From positions 52,065-116,064 of the forward strand of contig JAHECR010000004.1 of assembly GCA_024641655.1 (NCBI GenBank): DNA of 64,000 nucleotides, in the 5' to 3' direction. The stretch is from Acidimicrobiaceae bacterium. GTDB lineage: Bacteria; Actinomycetota; Acidimicrobiia; Acidimicrobiales; UBA8592. The notes under the pieces were generated by a model that had not been told where the DNA came from, did not search any database, and saw only the letters and a list, made by a program, of their open reading frames with translations. The position numbers were made by a program, and so were the translations under genes. Shown one piece after another: positions 8,699 through 15,936 of this stretch (within the stretch, counting starts at the first letter, position 1; each line of letters starts with the position of its first letter).

Positions 8699-9311
8699 TC
8701 CACTGCTACCACCGCCAGAGCTCGTTGATCTGCTCCGCGAGCTGCAACCCGAGGATCGCGCGCGACTCCAGCCGCCACCGGAGGTGTGGGCGGGTATCGC
8801 TGCCGCGACCGGGATGTCCGGGCACGATTCGGGCGCCCAGGCCGACGCGCCGGTATCGCTCGATCGCGTTCGTCGCGCCCGTGCCGCCCGTTTGCCGTGG
8901 GTGTTGTCGATCGCTGCTGCGGTATTGGTGCTGGCGCTCGGTGCCGCGTTGGTCCTGTCGTCAGGCGATGAAGGGTCGGTCGTGGCGTCGGTCACCATCA
9001 CCAGCGAGGGCTTGCAGATCCAGGCACCGGCACCTGCGGAGGCCCGCCTCGTCGATGTCGACGGGCACTACGAGCTCGAGCTCGATCTGCCCAGCCTTCC
9101 AGCAGCCTCGGGGTACTACGAGGCCTGGATCATCGACACCAACGTGCAGGGCATGTTCTCGCTGGGCGTCGTCGAGGGCAGCGGCCGTTTCCTGCTCCCT
9201 GACGGGGTCGACCCCGCCGACTACCCGGTGGTGGACATCTCGGTCGAGCCGATCGACGGGAACCCCACCCACAGCGGCCAGAGCATCTGGCGTGGTGTGC
9301 TGACGTTGTAA
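8691..9311 (+). CDS. RskA-like anti-sigma factor (membrane protein)
   Basis: This is a 206-residue single-pass membrane protein that should sequester the preceding ECF sigma factor. The N-terminal cytoplasmic part (about 1-65) would bind sigma, a single membrane helix lies at about 70-90 (WVLSIAAAVLVLALGAALVL), and the extracytoplasmic part has the RskA C-terminal fold (YYEAWIIDTNVQGMFSLGVV ... VDISVEPIDGNPTHSG). No HxxxCxxC zinc motif is present in the N-terminal part, so it is not a ZAS-type anti-sigma. The ATG at 8691 overlaps the sigma stop, showing translational coupling. The signal it senses is unknown. Confidence 0.85.
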   Translation: MTDPLLPPPELVDLLRELQPEDRARLQPPPEVWAGIAAATGMSGHDSGAQADAPVSLDRVRRARAARLPWVLSIAAAVLVLALGAALVLSSGDEGSVVASVTITSEGLQIQAPAPAEARLVDVDGHYELELDLPSLPAASGYYEAWIIDTNVQGMFSLGVVEGSGRFLLPDGVDPADYPVVDISVEPIDGNPTHSGQSIWRGVLTL

Positions 9312-9406
9312 GTGGCGGTGTGAGGGGTCTGCGCATGGGTATCCGGCGCGGATGCGAACTCGCAGGTCAACACAACCTGTTCTCTGGCGAAGCCCGAAAA
9401 CCCGAA

Positions 9407-9431
9407 GCAACCCGACCGGAGGTCGGGTTGC
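9407..9431 (-). terminator. Rho-independent terminator of ssrA
   Basis: On the minus strand, just after the tmRNA 3' end, an 11-bp perfect stem (GCAACCCGACC with GGTCGGGTTGC) encloses a three-base loop. It is followed by a moderately T-rich run (TTCGGGTTTTC). It can also stop the convergent anti-sigma transcript. Confidence 0.8.
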
Positions 9432-9433
9432 CG

Positions 9434-9819
9434 TGGAGCTGGGGGGAATCGAACCCCCGTCCGCGCTGGGTCCACCGTCCGCGCTACGACCATTCCCGAG
9501 GGTGTGACTTGTGGCAGTCACGTCGCCGGGTCGATTGGGACCCGAAGGCCCCGCCACCGACGCTTTCGTCGGAGTCAGCGGTCTTTCACGCCGTCAGCGG
9601 TCTTTCCCTGCGGTCCATCACTGCTTCTGTTGCCGGGCTGCAGTGATCAGGCCCCGGGTGCCATCGCTGGTCCCGATTACTCTCAGATCACCTGACTAGA
9701 TCAGGCGGCGAGAGCGACAGGGCGGTTGCCGTGTCTTTGGTTGCCCCGTTTAAGGAGTCTGAGCAACTCCGGTCGCACGATCCGACGAACAATCCAACAC
9801 GTCGAAACCGATCAGCCCC
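9434..9819 (-). ncRNA. ssrA: Transfer-messenger RNA (tmRNA)
   Basis: tmRNA rescues stalled ribosomes together with SmpB and tags the incomplete protein for proteolysis. The 5' end GGGGCTGATCGGTTTCGACG and the 3' end with a T arm (GGGGGTTCGATTCCCCCC) and ...CAGCTCCA form the tRNA-like part; GGGGCUG pairs with CAGCUCC over seven pairs including one G-U. The genome has no CCA after the final A, so CCA must be added. About 70 bases from the 5' end a frame ends in a UGA-terminated tag that reads GNQRHGNRPVALAA, with the canonical ALAA end. The resume codon would be GGC (Gly) or the preceding CGG rather than the usual Ala codon. Length is 386 nt, with smpB just upstream. Confidence 0.93.
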
Positions 9820-9826
9820 GTGGAGT

Positions 9827-9855
9827 GTGATCCAGGGGTGTCACCTGGATGTCAA
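9827..9855 (-). promoter_or_regulatory. Putative housekeeping promoter of ssrA
   Basis: On the minus strand a perfect -35 TTGACA (9850-9855) is followed, after exactly 17 bp, by a weak -10 GATCAC (9827-9832). Seven bases then lead to the expected tmRNA 5' G at 9819. The spacer is itself a 6-bp inverted repeat (TCCAGG...CCTGGA), possibly an operator. The position fits the mature 5' end very well, although the -10 is poor. Confidence 0.6.
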
Positions 9856-9949
9856 GGTACACCGGGGGCTCCGGAGGGCCCCCGGTGTTCAGGCTACCGA
9901 CTCGCCGCTCGCGCGCGCGGGTGACGCTCGACGAGGCGGTCCCGGGGAC

Positions 9950-10429
9950 TCATCGCCGTGCGCCGTCGCGGGCTTGGGCCATGGCGCGCTGCGCCTCGCG
10001 GTCGGCTTCGCGGTTTGCGATGGTCTGGCGCTTGTCGACCAGGCGCTTGCGCCGAGCGAGCGCGAGCTCGACCTTTGCGCGTCCGTCCTTGAAGTAGAGC
10101 GAGAGGGGGACGAGCGTCAGGCCCTTCTGATCGATCTGCTGCTGGAGGCGATGGATCTGGCTCCGGTGCAGTAGCAGCTTCTTGGGCCGATCCGGATCGT
10201 GCGCGAACGCGCTCGCCGCGTGGTCGTACTTCCCGATGTGGAGCGCGTTGAGCCAGGCCTGACCGTCGGCGATGCGCCCGTAGGCCTCCGCAAGCTGGGC
10301 CTTGGAGTGGCGCAACGACTTGACCTCGCTGCCTTTGAGCACGAGCCCCGCTTCCACGGTGTCGATGATCTCGAATTCGCGCCGGGCCTGGCGGTTCGTT
10401 GCGATGACCTTCGCGTCCTGGGGAGCCAT
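9950..10429 (-). CDS. smpB: SsrA-binding protein SmpB
   Basis: SmpB binds the tRNA-like domain of tmRNA and delivers it to stalled ribosomes. The 159-residue protein has the full OB-fold (VIATNRQARREFEIIDTVEAGLVLKGSEVKSLR) and the conserved LLLHRSQIHRLQ strand. The basic C-terminal tail (KRLVDKRQTIANREADREAQRAM) enters the mRNA channel. It lies 130 bp upstream of ssrA on the same strand, the usual arrangement. A purine-rich GAAGG precedes the ATG at 10429. Confidence 0.97.
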   Translation of the reverse strand: MAPQDAKVIATNRQARREFEIIDTVEAGLVLKGSEVKSLRHSKAQLAEAYGRIADGQAWLNALHIGKYDHAASAFAHDPDRPKKLLLHRSQIHRLQQQIDQKGLTLVPLSLYFKDGRAKVELALARRKRLVDKRQTIANREADREAQRAMAQARDGARR

Positions 10430-10503
10430 GCCTTCAGGTTAGGAGGGGCGGGCGCGAATGCTCAGGCCCTCACCGGCGCGTTGCGCAGTACAGTGCGTCT
10501 CCG

Positions 10504-10926
10504 ATGTTGCGCCTGAGCCGAGCCGTCCGCGATGACCTGGTCGCCCACGCCCTGCGGGGACTGCCGTATGAAGCCTGCGGGTTGTTTGCTGCCGACAAGG
10601 GTTCGGTCGACGTGCACACCTTCTTCCCGATGGTCAACGAAGCGGCCTCCAGCGAGCTGTACCAGCTGGGAGGGCAGGAGATGATCGCTGTCGAGAAGCG
10701 TGCCGACGATGCCGGCGTTGCGATCGTCGGCGTGATGCACAGCCACACCCACACGACGGCCTATCCGTCGCCCACCGACGTGCGTGATGCGACGGCGTTC
10801 GACCCCTTCGGTGGCTGGCACTACCTGATCGTGTCGCTCAAGGATCCGAACCCGGTGTTGCGGAGCTACCGGATCATCGACGGCAAGATCACCGAGGAAC
10901 CGCTCCTGGTGGCAGACGAGGCCTGA
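10504..10926 (+). CDS. mec: M67 (JAMM/MPN+) metallopeptidase, Mec-like
   Basis: This 140-residue zinc peptidase resembles M. tuberculosis Mec (Rv1334), which releases cysteine from the CysO-cysteine adduct made by CysM. The JAMM signature is complete: a glutamate near the N-terminus (YEACGLF, about residue 23), HSHTHTTAYPSPTD with the two zinc histidines and the serine, and the closing aspartate. It is followed 93 bp later by cysM, the enzyme that makes its substrate in mycobacteria. The sulfur carrier gene cysO, which lies between them in M. tuberculosis, is absent here. Divergent from smpB. Confidence 0.85.
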   Translation: MLRLSRAVRDDLVAHALRGLPYEACGLFAADKGSVDVHTFFPMVNEAASSELYQLGGQEMIAVEKRADDAGVAIVGVMHSHTHTTAYPSPTDVRDATAFDPFGGWHYLIVSLKDPNPVLRSYRIIDGKITEEPLLVADEA

Positions 10927-11019
10927 CGCGCCGTTCCGGCGAGTCGCGCTCGGTGAGATATGTCCAAATTCCCATCAGGTAGGTCGACATTCGACGGCCT
11001 CGGGCGTCATACTGGAGCC

Positions 11020-11970
11020 ATGGCCGTCTACTCGTCCATACTCGACCTCATCGGTGAGACGCCGATCATCGATGTCTCGCAGGTCAGTCCGAACCCGAAC
11101 GTGCGGATCTACGCGAAGCTCGAGGGCCAGAACCCCGCCGGTTCGGTGAAGGATCGCATCGCTTTGGCGATGATCGAAGAGGCCGAGGGCGACGGCACAC
11201 TCACGCCTGGTCGCACGATCCTGGAGCCGTCGTCGGGAAACACCGGGATAGCGCTCGCGATGATCGCCAGGCTCAAGGGGTATCCGATCAAGATCGTGAT
11301 GCCCGAGAACGTCTCGATCGAGCGCCGCCAGCTTCTCGAGGTGTGGGGAGCGGAGATCATCCCATCGCCGGGGGAGGAGGGATCCAATGGTGCGGTGCGG
11401 CTCGCCCAGCGACTCGCAGACGAGAACCCGCAGTGGGCCTTCCTGTATCAGTACGGCAACGAAGCCAACCCGCGGTCGCACTACGAGGGCACCGGCCCGG
11501 AGATCCTCCGTGACGTGCCCGACATCACCCATTTCGTCGCGGGACTCGGCACGTCGGGGACCCTCATGGGCGTCGGCACCTATCTGAAGGAACACAAGCC
11601 CGAGGTCAAGGTACTGGCCGTCGAGCCGCCCACCGGTGAGAAGGTCGAAGGGCTCCGGAGCCTCGACGATGGCTTCATCCCACCAGTGTTCGACAAATGG
11701 GGCGGACTCCAGCTGCTCGACGGGAAACGCATCGTGCGGCCCATCGAGTCGATCGAGTGCACCCGGTTGTTGGCCGAGAAGTGCGGGATCTTCGCGGGTC
11801 TGTCGTCGGGGGCTGCGCTCGCGGGGGCGCTGCGCACCGCCGAACGCATCGAAGAGGGTGTCATCGTGTTCATCGTGTGCGACGGGGGCTGGAAGTACCT
11901 GTCCACCGGCGCCTGGACCGACCCCATCGAAGAGGTCGCCGACAAAGCCGACCAGATCGTCTATTTCTGA
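11020..11970 (+). CDS. cysM: Cysteine synthase CysM (PLP-dependent)
   Basis: CysM makes cysteine from an activated serine; the mycobacterial type uses O-phosphoserine and thiocarboxylated CysO. The 316-residue protein is a fold-type II PLP enzyme: the Schiff-base lysine is in GSVKDRIA (about residue 44), the substrate loop is SSGNTG and the phosphate-binding loop is GTSGTLMG. Long stretches agree with Rv1336 as remembered (ITHFVAGLGTSGTLMG, GWKYLSTGA), which favours the CysO-dependent type over CysK. The ATG at 11020 is preceded by CTGGAG; a longer frame from 10960 is unlikely. Placed after mec and before murI. Confidence 0.93.
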   Translation: MAVYSSILDLIGETPIIDVSQVSPNPNVRIYAKLEGQNPAGSVKDRIALAMIEEAEGDGTLTPGRTILEPSSGNTGIALAMIARLKGYPIKIVMPENVSIERRQLLEVWGAEIIPSPGEEGSNGAVRLAQRLADENPQWAFLYQYGNEANPRSHYEGTGPEILRDVPDITHFVAGLGTSGTLMGVGTYLKEHKPEVKVLAVEPPTGEKVEGLRSLDDGFIPPVFDKWGGLQLLDGKRIVRPIESIECTRLLAEKCGIFAGLSSGAALAGALRTAERIEEGVIVFIVCDGGWKYLSTGAWTDPIEEVADKADQIVYF

Positions 11971-12031
11971 GGCATCCGCCGCGCAAGGGCCACCGTCGCT
12001 GGTTGGTCCGAGCGAGCCCTACGCTTGTGGC

Positions 12032-12850
12032 GTGGCAGACGATCGACCGATCGGCATCTTCGACTCCGGATTCGGCGGACTCACCGTTGCCCGCGCCGTC
12101 ATCGATCTTCTACCCGACGAAGACGTGGTGTACTTCGGCGACACGGGGCGCTATCCCTACGGACCCCGCCCGCTCGAAGAGGTCAGGGCGTTCGCTCACG
12201 AGATCACGCGGCTGCTCGTCGAGCAGCACGGGGTGAAGATGGTGGTCGTCGCCTGCAACACGGCGGCCGCAGCAGCCCTGCCCGAGCTCGAAGAGGTTGC
12301 CGGTGTCCCCGTCGTCGGCGTCATCGAGCCTGGCGCCCGCTCACTCGTCGAGGTCACCGAGTCCGGACGTGTCGGTGTGATCGGTACCGTCGGCACCATC
12401 GCCAGCGGCGCCTACCAGGCGTCCATCGCGGCGATGGACGGCCCCGGCGTCGAGCTGTTCTGTGCCGCATGCCCGGGGTTCGTCGAGTTCGTCGAGCGGG
12501 GCGTGCTCGAGGGCGACCAGATAACCGTGCTCGCGGAGCGTCTGCTCGCGCCGATGGTCGAGGCCAAGGTCGACTCGTTGTTGCTCGGCTGCACCCACTA
12601 CCCCTACCTGGCGCGCACGATCTCGAAGGTCATGGGGCACGGAGTGGTCCTGGTTTCCTCCGCCGACGAGACCGCGTTCGCCGTCGCCGACGCGCTCCGC
12701 GCGCTCGGGGCCGCAACGACCCGGCGCACGCCGGGTACGCATCGGTTCCTCTCGTCGGGTGACGTCGCGTGGTTCGCGGATTTGGGTCGCCGCCTCCTCG
12801 GGCCCGAGCTGGGGTCTGCCGAGTCCCATGTCTGGATCTCGCCTCGGTGA
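12032..12850 (+). CDS. murI: Glutamate racemase
   Basis: MurI converts L- to D-glutamate for peptidoglycan. The 272-residue protein begins with GIFDSGFGGLTVARA, where the aspartate-serine pair is catalytic. It carries both catalytic cysteines, in VVACNTAAAAALP (about residue 73) and LLGCTHYPYL (about 185). The GTG at 12032 gives the standard N-terminus; the frame is open far upstream through cysM but that part is a shadow. The stop overlaps the next gene's GTG start. Confidence 0.96.
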   Translation: MADDRPIGIFDSGFGGLTVARAVIDLLPDEDVVYFGDTGRYPYGPRPLEEVRAFAHEITRLLVEQHGVKMVVVACNTAAAAALPELEEVAGVPVVGVIEPGARSLVEVTESGRVGVIGTVGTIASGAYQASIAAMDGPGVELFCAACPGFVEFVERGVLEGDQITVLAERLLAPMVEAKVDSLLLGCTHYPYLARTISKVMGHGVVLVSSADETAFAVADALRALGAATTRRTPGTHRFLSSGDVAWFADLGRRLLGPELGSAESHVWISPR

Positions 12851-13587
12851 GTCCGGCGATGACCATCACGGTCCTCGGGTGCAGCGGGAGCTATGCCGCA
12901 GCGTCGCAGGCGTGCACCGGCTTCCTCATACAGAGCGAGGCGGCAACGGTCTGGCTCGATGCGGGACCGGGAACGCTCGCGAACCTCCAACGTCACGTGG
13001 GGCTGCGCGACCTCACGGCGATCGTCTTGTCGCACGAGCATCCCGACCACTGGTTGGAGTTGCCGGTGGTCTACAGCGCGGTTCGCTATTACGAGCAGCG
13101 CCCTCCGGTGCCGGTGTACGGCACCGCTGGAACGCTCCGTCTCGCCCGTGCGCTCACGCCGGACCTGGACCATGCCTTCGACTGGCACGTGATCGCCGAT
13201 GGTGACGCAGCCGTGATCGGCGATCAACAATGGCGTTGGTCGGCGACCGACCACTACGTCGAGACCTTGGCGTGTCGGGTCGACAGCGCCGGCTCGTCGA
13301 TGGTGTTCTCCTCCGACACGGGCCCCCGATGGCAGGTCGCTGCCCTCGGCACTGGCTTCGACCTGGCGCTGCTGGAATCGACCTACCTGGCCGATGGCGA
13401 GGGCCACGGACTCCTGCATCTCTCGGCGCGGCAGGCAGGGGTGCAGGCCGCGGCGGCGGCGGCGAAGCGGCTCGTCCTGACCCACCTCGCGCCGGGGCAG
13501 GACCGTGAAGCGCATCGTCGAGAGAGCCTGGGGGCCTACGGTGGGCCCGTCGAGGTCGCCGCAATCGGCGACTGCTACCTGATCTGA
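12847..13587 (+). CDS. MBL-fold metal-dependent hydrolase, Rv1339-like
   Basis: This metallo-beta-lactamase-fold protein of 246 residues is the positional and sequence counterpart of M. tuberculosis Rv1339, reported as an atypical class II cAMP phosphodiesterase. The opening ITVLGCSGS and the metal motif LSHEHPDHWLELP (HxHxDH) are intact, with the bridging aspartate in FSSDTGPRW and the last histidine in LVLTHLAPG. The start is the GTG at 12847, which overlaps the murI stop; ATG 12859 is possible. It lies between murI and rph exactly as in mycobacteria. A cyclic-nucleotide-binding protein is found at 60 kb, but no adenylate cyclase is in the window. Confidence 0.85.
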   Translation: MSPAMTITVLGCSGSYAAASQACTGFLIQSEAATVWLDAGPGTLANLQRHVGLRDLTAIVLSHEHPDHWLELPVVYSAVRYYEQRPPVPVYGTAGTLRLARALTPDLDHAFDWHVIADGDAAVIGDQQWRWSATDHYVETLACRVDSAGSSMVFSSDTGPRWQVAALGTGFDLALLESTYLADGEGHGLLHLSARQAGVQAAAAAAKRLVLTHLAPGQDREAHRRESLGAYGGPVEVAAIGDCYLI

Positions 13588-13663
13588 CTGTGACGGTCCG
13601 GGCTCGTCCCCTGGACTGCGCTGCGGCCACCATGGATGACAAACCAAAGGGAGAGAGACCAAC

Positions 13664-14389
13664 GTGAGACCCGACAACCGTGCCGCCGACGAGCTGCGCC
13701 CCGTGTCCTTCCAGCGCGACTTCACCACCATGGCCGACGGGTCGGTGCTGGTGAGCTTTGGAAACACGCGTGTGCTGTGCACGGCGTCGATCGATGACGA
13801 TGTTCCGCGGTGGATGCGGGGCTCCGGCAAGGGATGGGTGACCGCCGAGTACTCGATGCTCCCCGGCTCGACCCCCGAGCGGGTCCAACGTGAGACCCGG
13901 GGCGCGAAGGGACGGACGCAGGAGATCCAACGGCTGATCGGACGCTCCCTACGGGCCATCTGCGACATGGAGAAGCTCGGTGAGCGTCAGGTCATCGTCG
14001 ACTGCGACGTTCTGCAGGCCGACGGAGGCACCCGTACGGCGTCGATCTGCGGCGGATACGTCGCCCTCCATGACGCGTTGAGCCGGCGCATGGCCGGCGG
14101 CGAGCTGGAGGTGCACCCGCTGGTGGAGGCGTGCGCCGCAATCTCGGTGGGCATCATCGACGGCGAGCCCCGTCTCGACCTGCCCTACATCGAAGACGCC
14201 AATGCCGAGACCGACATGAACGTGGTCATGACCGAGAGCGGCCACTTCGTGGAGGTCCAGGGCACCGCGGAGCGGGCCGCGTTCACGCGCTCGGAGCTCG
14301 ACTCCCTGCTTGGGCTCGCAGAGCAGGGCATCCGAGAGATCATCGCGATGCAGAAGCTGATCACCGCATCGGCTCCTGGGAACCGGTGA
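13664..14389 (+). CDS. rph: Ribonuclease PH
   Basis: RNase PH is a phosphate-dependent 3'-5' exonuclease that trims tRNA 3' ends. The 241 residues show [49 protein letters not shown] and [15 protein letters not shown], and the phosphate-site segment [16 protein letters not shown]. The GTG at 13664 is preceded by GGGAGAGAG. The stop overlaps the rdgB start (GTGA), so the two are coupled. Confidence 0.97.
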   Translation: MRPDNRAADELRPVSFQRDFTTMADGSVLVSFGNTRVLCTASIDDDVPRWMRGSGKGWVTAEYSMLPGSTPERVQRETRGAKGRTQEIQRLIGRSLRAICDMEKLGERQVIVDCDVLQADGGTRTASICGGYVALHDALSRRMAGGELEVHPLVEACAAISVGIIDGEPRLDLPYIEDANAETDMNVVMTESGHFVEVQGTAERAAFTRSELDSLLGLAEQGIREIIAMQKLITASAPGNR

Positions 14390-14982
14390 GCATCGAGCTG
14401 GTCGCGGCGACGGCCAACGCCGACAAGCGCGTCGAGATCGAAGCGATGCTGGCCGGCGTGGCGGTCCTGCTGCCGCGCCCGTCCGCTGTCCCCGAGGTGG
14501 TCGAGGACGCCGGAACGCTCGAAGGCAACGCCCGACTGAAGGCGGCTGCGATCTGCGCCGCTACGGGGCGGGCGGCCGTCGCCGACGACACGGGCCTGGA
14601 AGTCGACGCGCTGGGCGGGGCTCCGGGTGTCTGGTCGGCACGCTACGCCGGCGACGACGCCTCCTACGCCGAGAACGTGGCAAAGATGCTCGAGGAGCTC
14701 GAGGGTGTCCCCGAGGCCGAGCGCACGGCGCGATTTCGTACTGTCGCCGTGGTCTGCTGGCCCGATGGAACCGAGACGGTCGCGACCGGTACCGTCGAGG
14801 GGGTGATCGTTACCGAGGCGGTCGGTACCGGCGGCTTCGGTTACGACCCGATCTTCCGGCCTGTCGGGGGTGGCGGTCGCACGTTCGCCGAGATGTCGCG
14901 TGCCGAAAAGCAGGAGGTCAGTCACCGGGGCCGAGCGTTCCGGGCGTTGCTGGAGGCCTTGGGTTCCCGAACGTCGTCCTGA
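14386..14982 (+). CDS. rdgB: RdgB/HAM1 family non-canonical purine NTP pyrophosphatase
   Basis: This enzyme hydrolyses dITP, ITP and XTP to monophosphates and so keeps deaminated purines out of nucleic acids. The 198-residue protein shows the start [30 protein letters not shown], the motif [22 protein letters not shown], and [13 protein letters not shown] near the C-terminus. The usual SHR signature appears as VSHRGRAF. The GTG start overlaps rph. Its stop abuts the stop of the opposing nuclease gene with no gap (TGATCA). Confidence 0.95.
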   Translation: MSIELVAATANADKRVEIEAMLAGVAVLLPRPSAVPEVVEDAGTLEGNARLKAAAICAATGRAAVADDTGLEVDALGGAPGVWSARYAGDDASYAENVAKMLEELEGVPEAERTARFRTVAVVCWPDGTETVATGTVEGVIVTEAVGTGGFGYDPIFRPVGGGGRTFAEMSRAEKQEVSHRGRAFRALLEALGSRTSS

Positions 14983-15936
14983 TCAGCCGATCGGGAGGTG
15001 TGAGACGTAGGATCCGTCAGGTCCGAGCAATAGGGCGGTGTCGCCGTTGTTCGACCAGACCGGACCGCGACTGCACCAGTAGAGGTCGCCGGCGGTGTCG
15101 GTCCCGCATCCGGTGCGTACCCTCACCCGCGCGCCGGGCTCGAGCTCTGCGTCGGGGATGGTGAACCGGTTGCTGGTGGATTCGTCTCGCAGGATCCAAC
15201 CTTCGAGATCGACCGCCGTGGGGCCCAGGTTCTCGAGCACGACGAGTTCTTCGTCGAGGTGCTCCTCGTCGGGCCCGGGTGGGTTGGCCACGGCCTCGAC
15301 CACACGGACGCGCTCGGCCCGCGGGATGCAGGTACCCGCGGCGGGGTCCCACGCACCCCGGCCGGCCGCAGCCGCCTCGTTCGCGGCGCCGGCGAGGCGG
15401 TCGCCGTCGCCGTGGACGGCCAGAGCCCAACCGGTGCGAACCATTTCGGCGTTCACGTCGAGGTCTCCGACGTGCAGCGTCACGAGACGGCGGCCGTAGG
15501 CATCGAGGTCGGTGCCCGACACCTCGATCGCCCGGCCGTCGATGAGCGCAGCGAGCGCATCACGAGCCGCGGGCCCGGCGCAGTCGGTGAGCTCGGGTGC
15601 GTTGATGCCGATGAGCCGAACCTCGACCACGACGACGCTGCTTCCGCCGAACTCGAGCTCGAGGGAGTCGCCGTCGATGTGGCGGTGCACCATGGCGGCA
15701 CCGTCGGGCGCCAGGAGCTGCGGCCCCGGGACGGGCGACGGGTCTCCGGGCTCCGAGGTCGCGGCGCACGCGATCACCACGGCAGCGAGCGCGCCGAGGA
15801 CCGCAAAGCGAGCACAGCGGACCCATTCGAGAGCGATCATGCGGCGTGGGGAGCGCCTGGTCAGAGGGCGTGGGGAGCGCCTGGTCAGAGGGCGCGGGGA
15901 GCGCCTGGTCAGAGGGCGCGGGGAGCGCCTGGTCAT
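14983..15936 (-). CDS. Secreted thermonuclease-like (SNase) lipoprotein with lamin-tail domain
   Basis: This appears to be an exported nuclease. From the ATG at 15936 it has 317 residues: a basic four-fold repeat of TRRSPRPL (about 1-32), a signal peptide ending in the lipobox VIAC (about 50-58), and a staphylococcal nuclease-like domain (HIDGDSLELEF ... VRLIGINAPEL ... LDAYGRRLV). A C-terminal lamin-tail domain follows (about 205-317, ELVVLENLGPTAVDLEGWILRD). The catalytic Asp, Arg and Glu pattern of SNase is present. ATG 15936 overlaps the stop of the MFS gene; ATG 15840, directly before the signal peptide, is an equally good start and would put the repeats outside the protein. Confidence 0.8.
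   Translation of the reverse strand: MTRRSPRPLTRRSPRPLTRRSPRPLTRRSPRRMIALEWVRCARFAVLGALAAVVIACAATSEPGDPSPVPGPQLLAPDGAAMVHRHIDGDSLELEFGGSSVVVVEVRLIGINAPELTDCAGPAARDALAALIDGRAIEVSGTDLDAYGRRLVTLHVGDLDVNAEMVRTGWALAVHGDGDRLAGAANEAAAAGRGAWDPAAGTCIPRAERVRVVEAVANPPGPDEEHLDEELVVLENLGPTAVDLEGWILRDESTSNRFTIPDAELEPGARVRVRTGCGTDTAGDLYWCSRGPVWSNNGDTALLLGPDGSYVSHLPIG
15844..15936. repeat. 24-bp tandem repeat, four copies, at the start of the nuclease gene
   Basis: Three full copies (15844-15867, 15868-15891, 15892-15915) and a 21-base fourth copy of GCGYGGGGAGCGCCTGGTCA + GAGG lie between the MFS stop and ATG 15840. Each unit is eight codons (TRRSPRPL) in the nuclease frame. The fourth copy carries the ATG that overlaps the MFS stop. 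The frame-preserving unit suggests the repeats can expand or contract without breaking the gene. Confidence 0.9.

Noticed and set aside
10927..11019. A possible cysO gene between mec and cysM
   Set aside because: The 93-bp gap is too short for a 90-residue carrier protein and no frame ends in the needed Gly-Gly.
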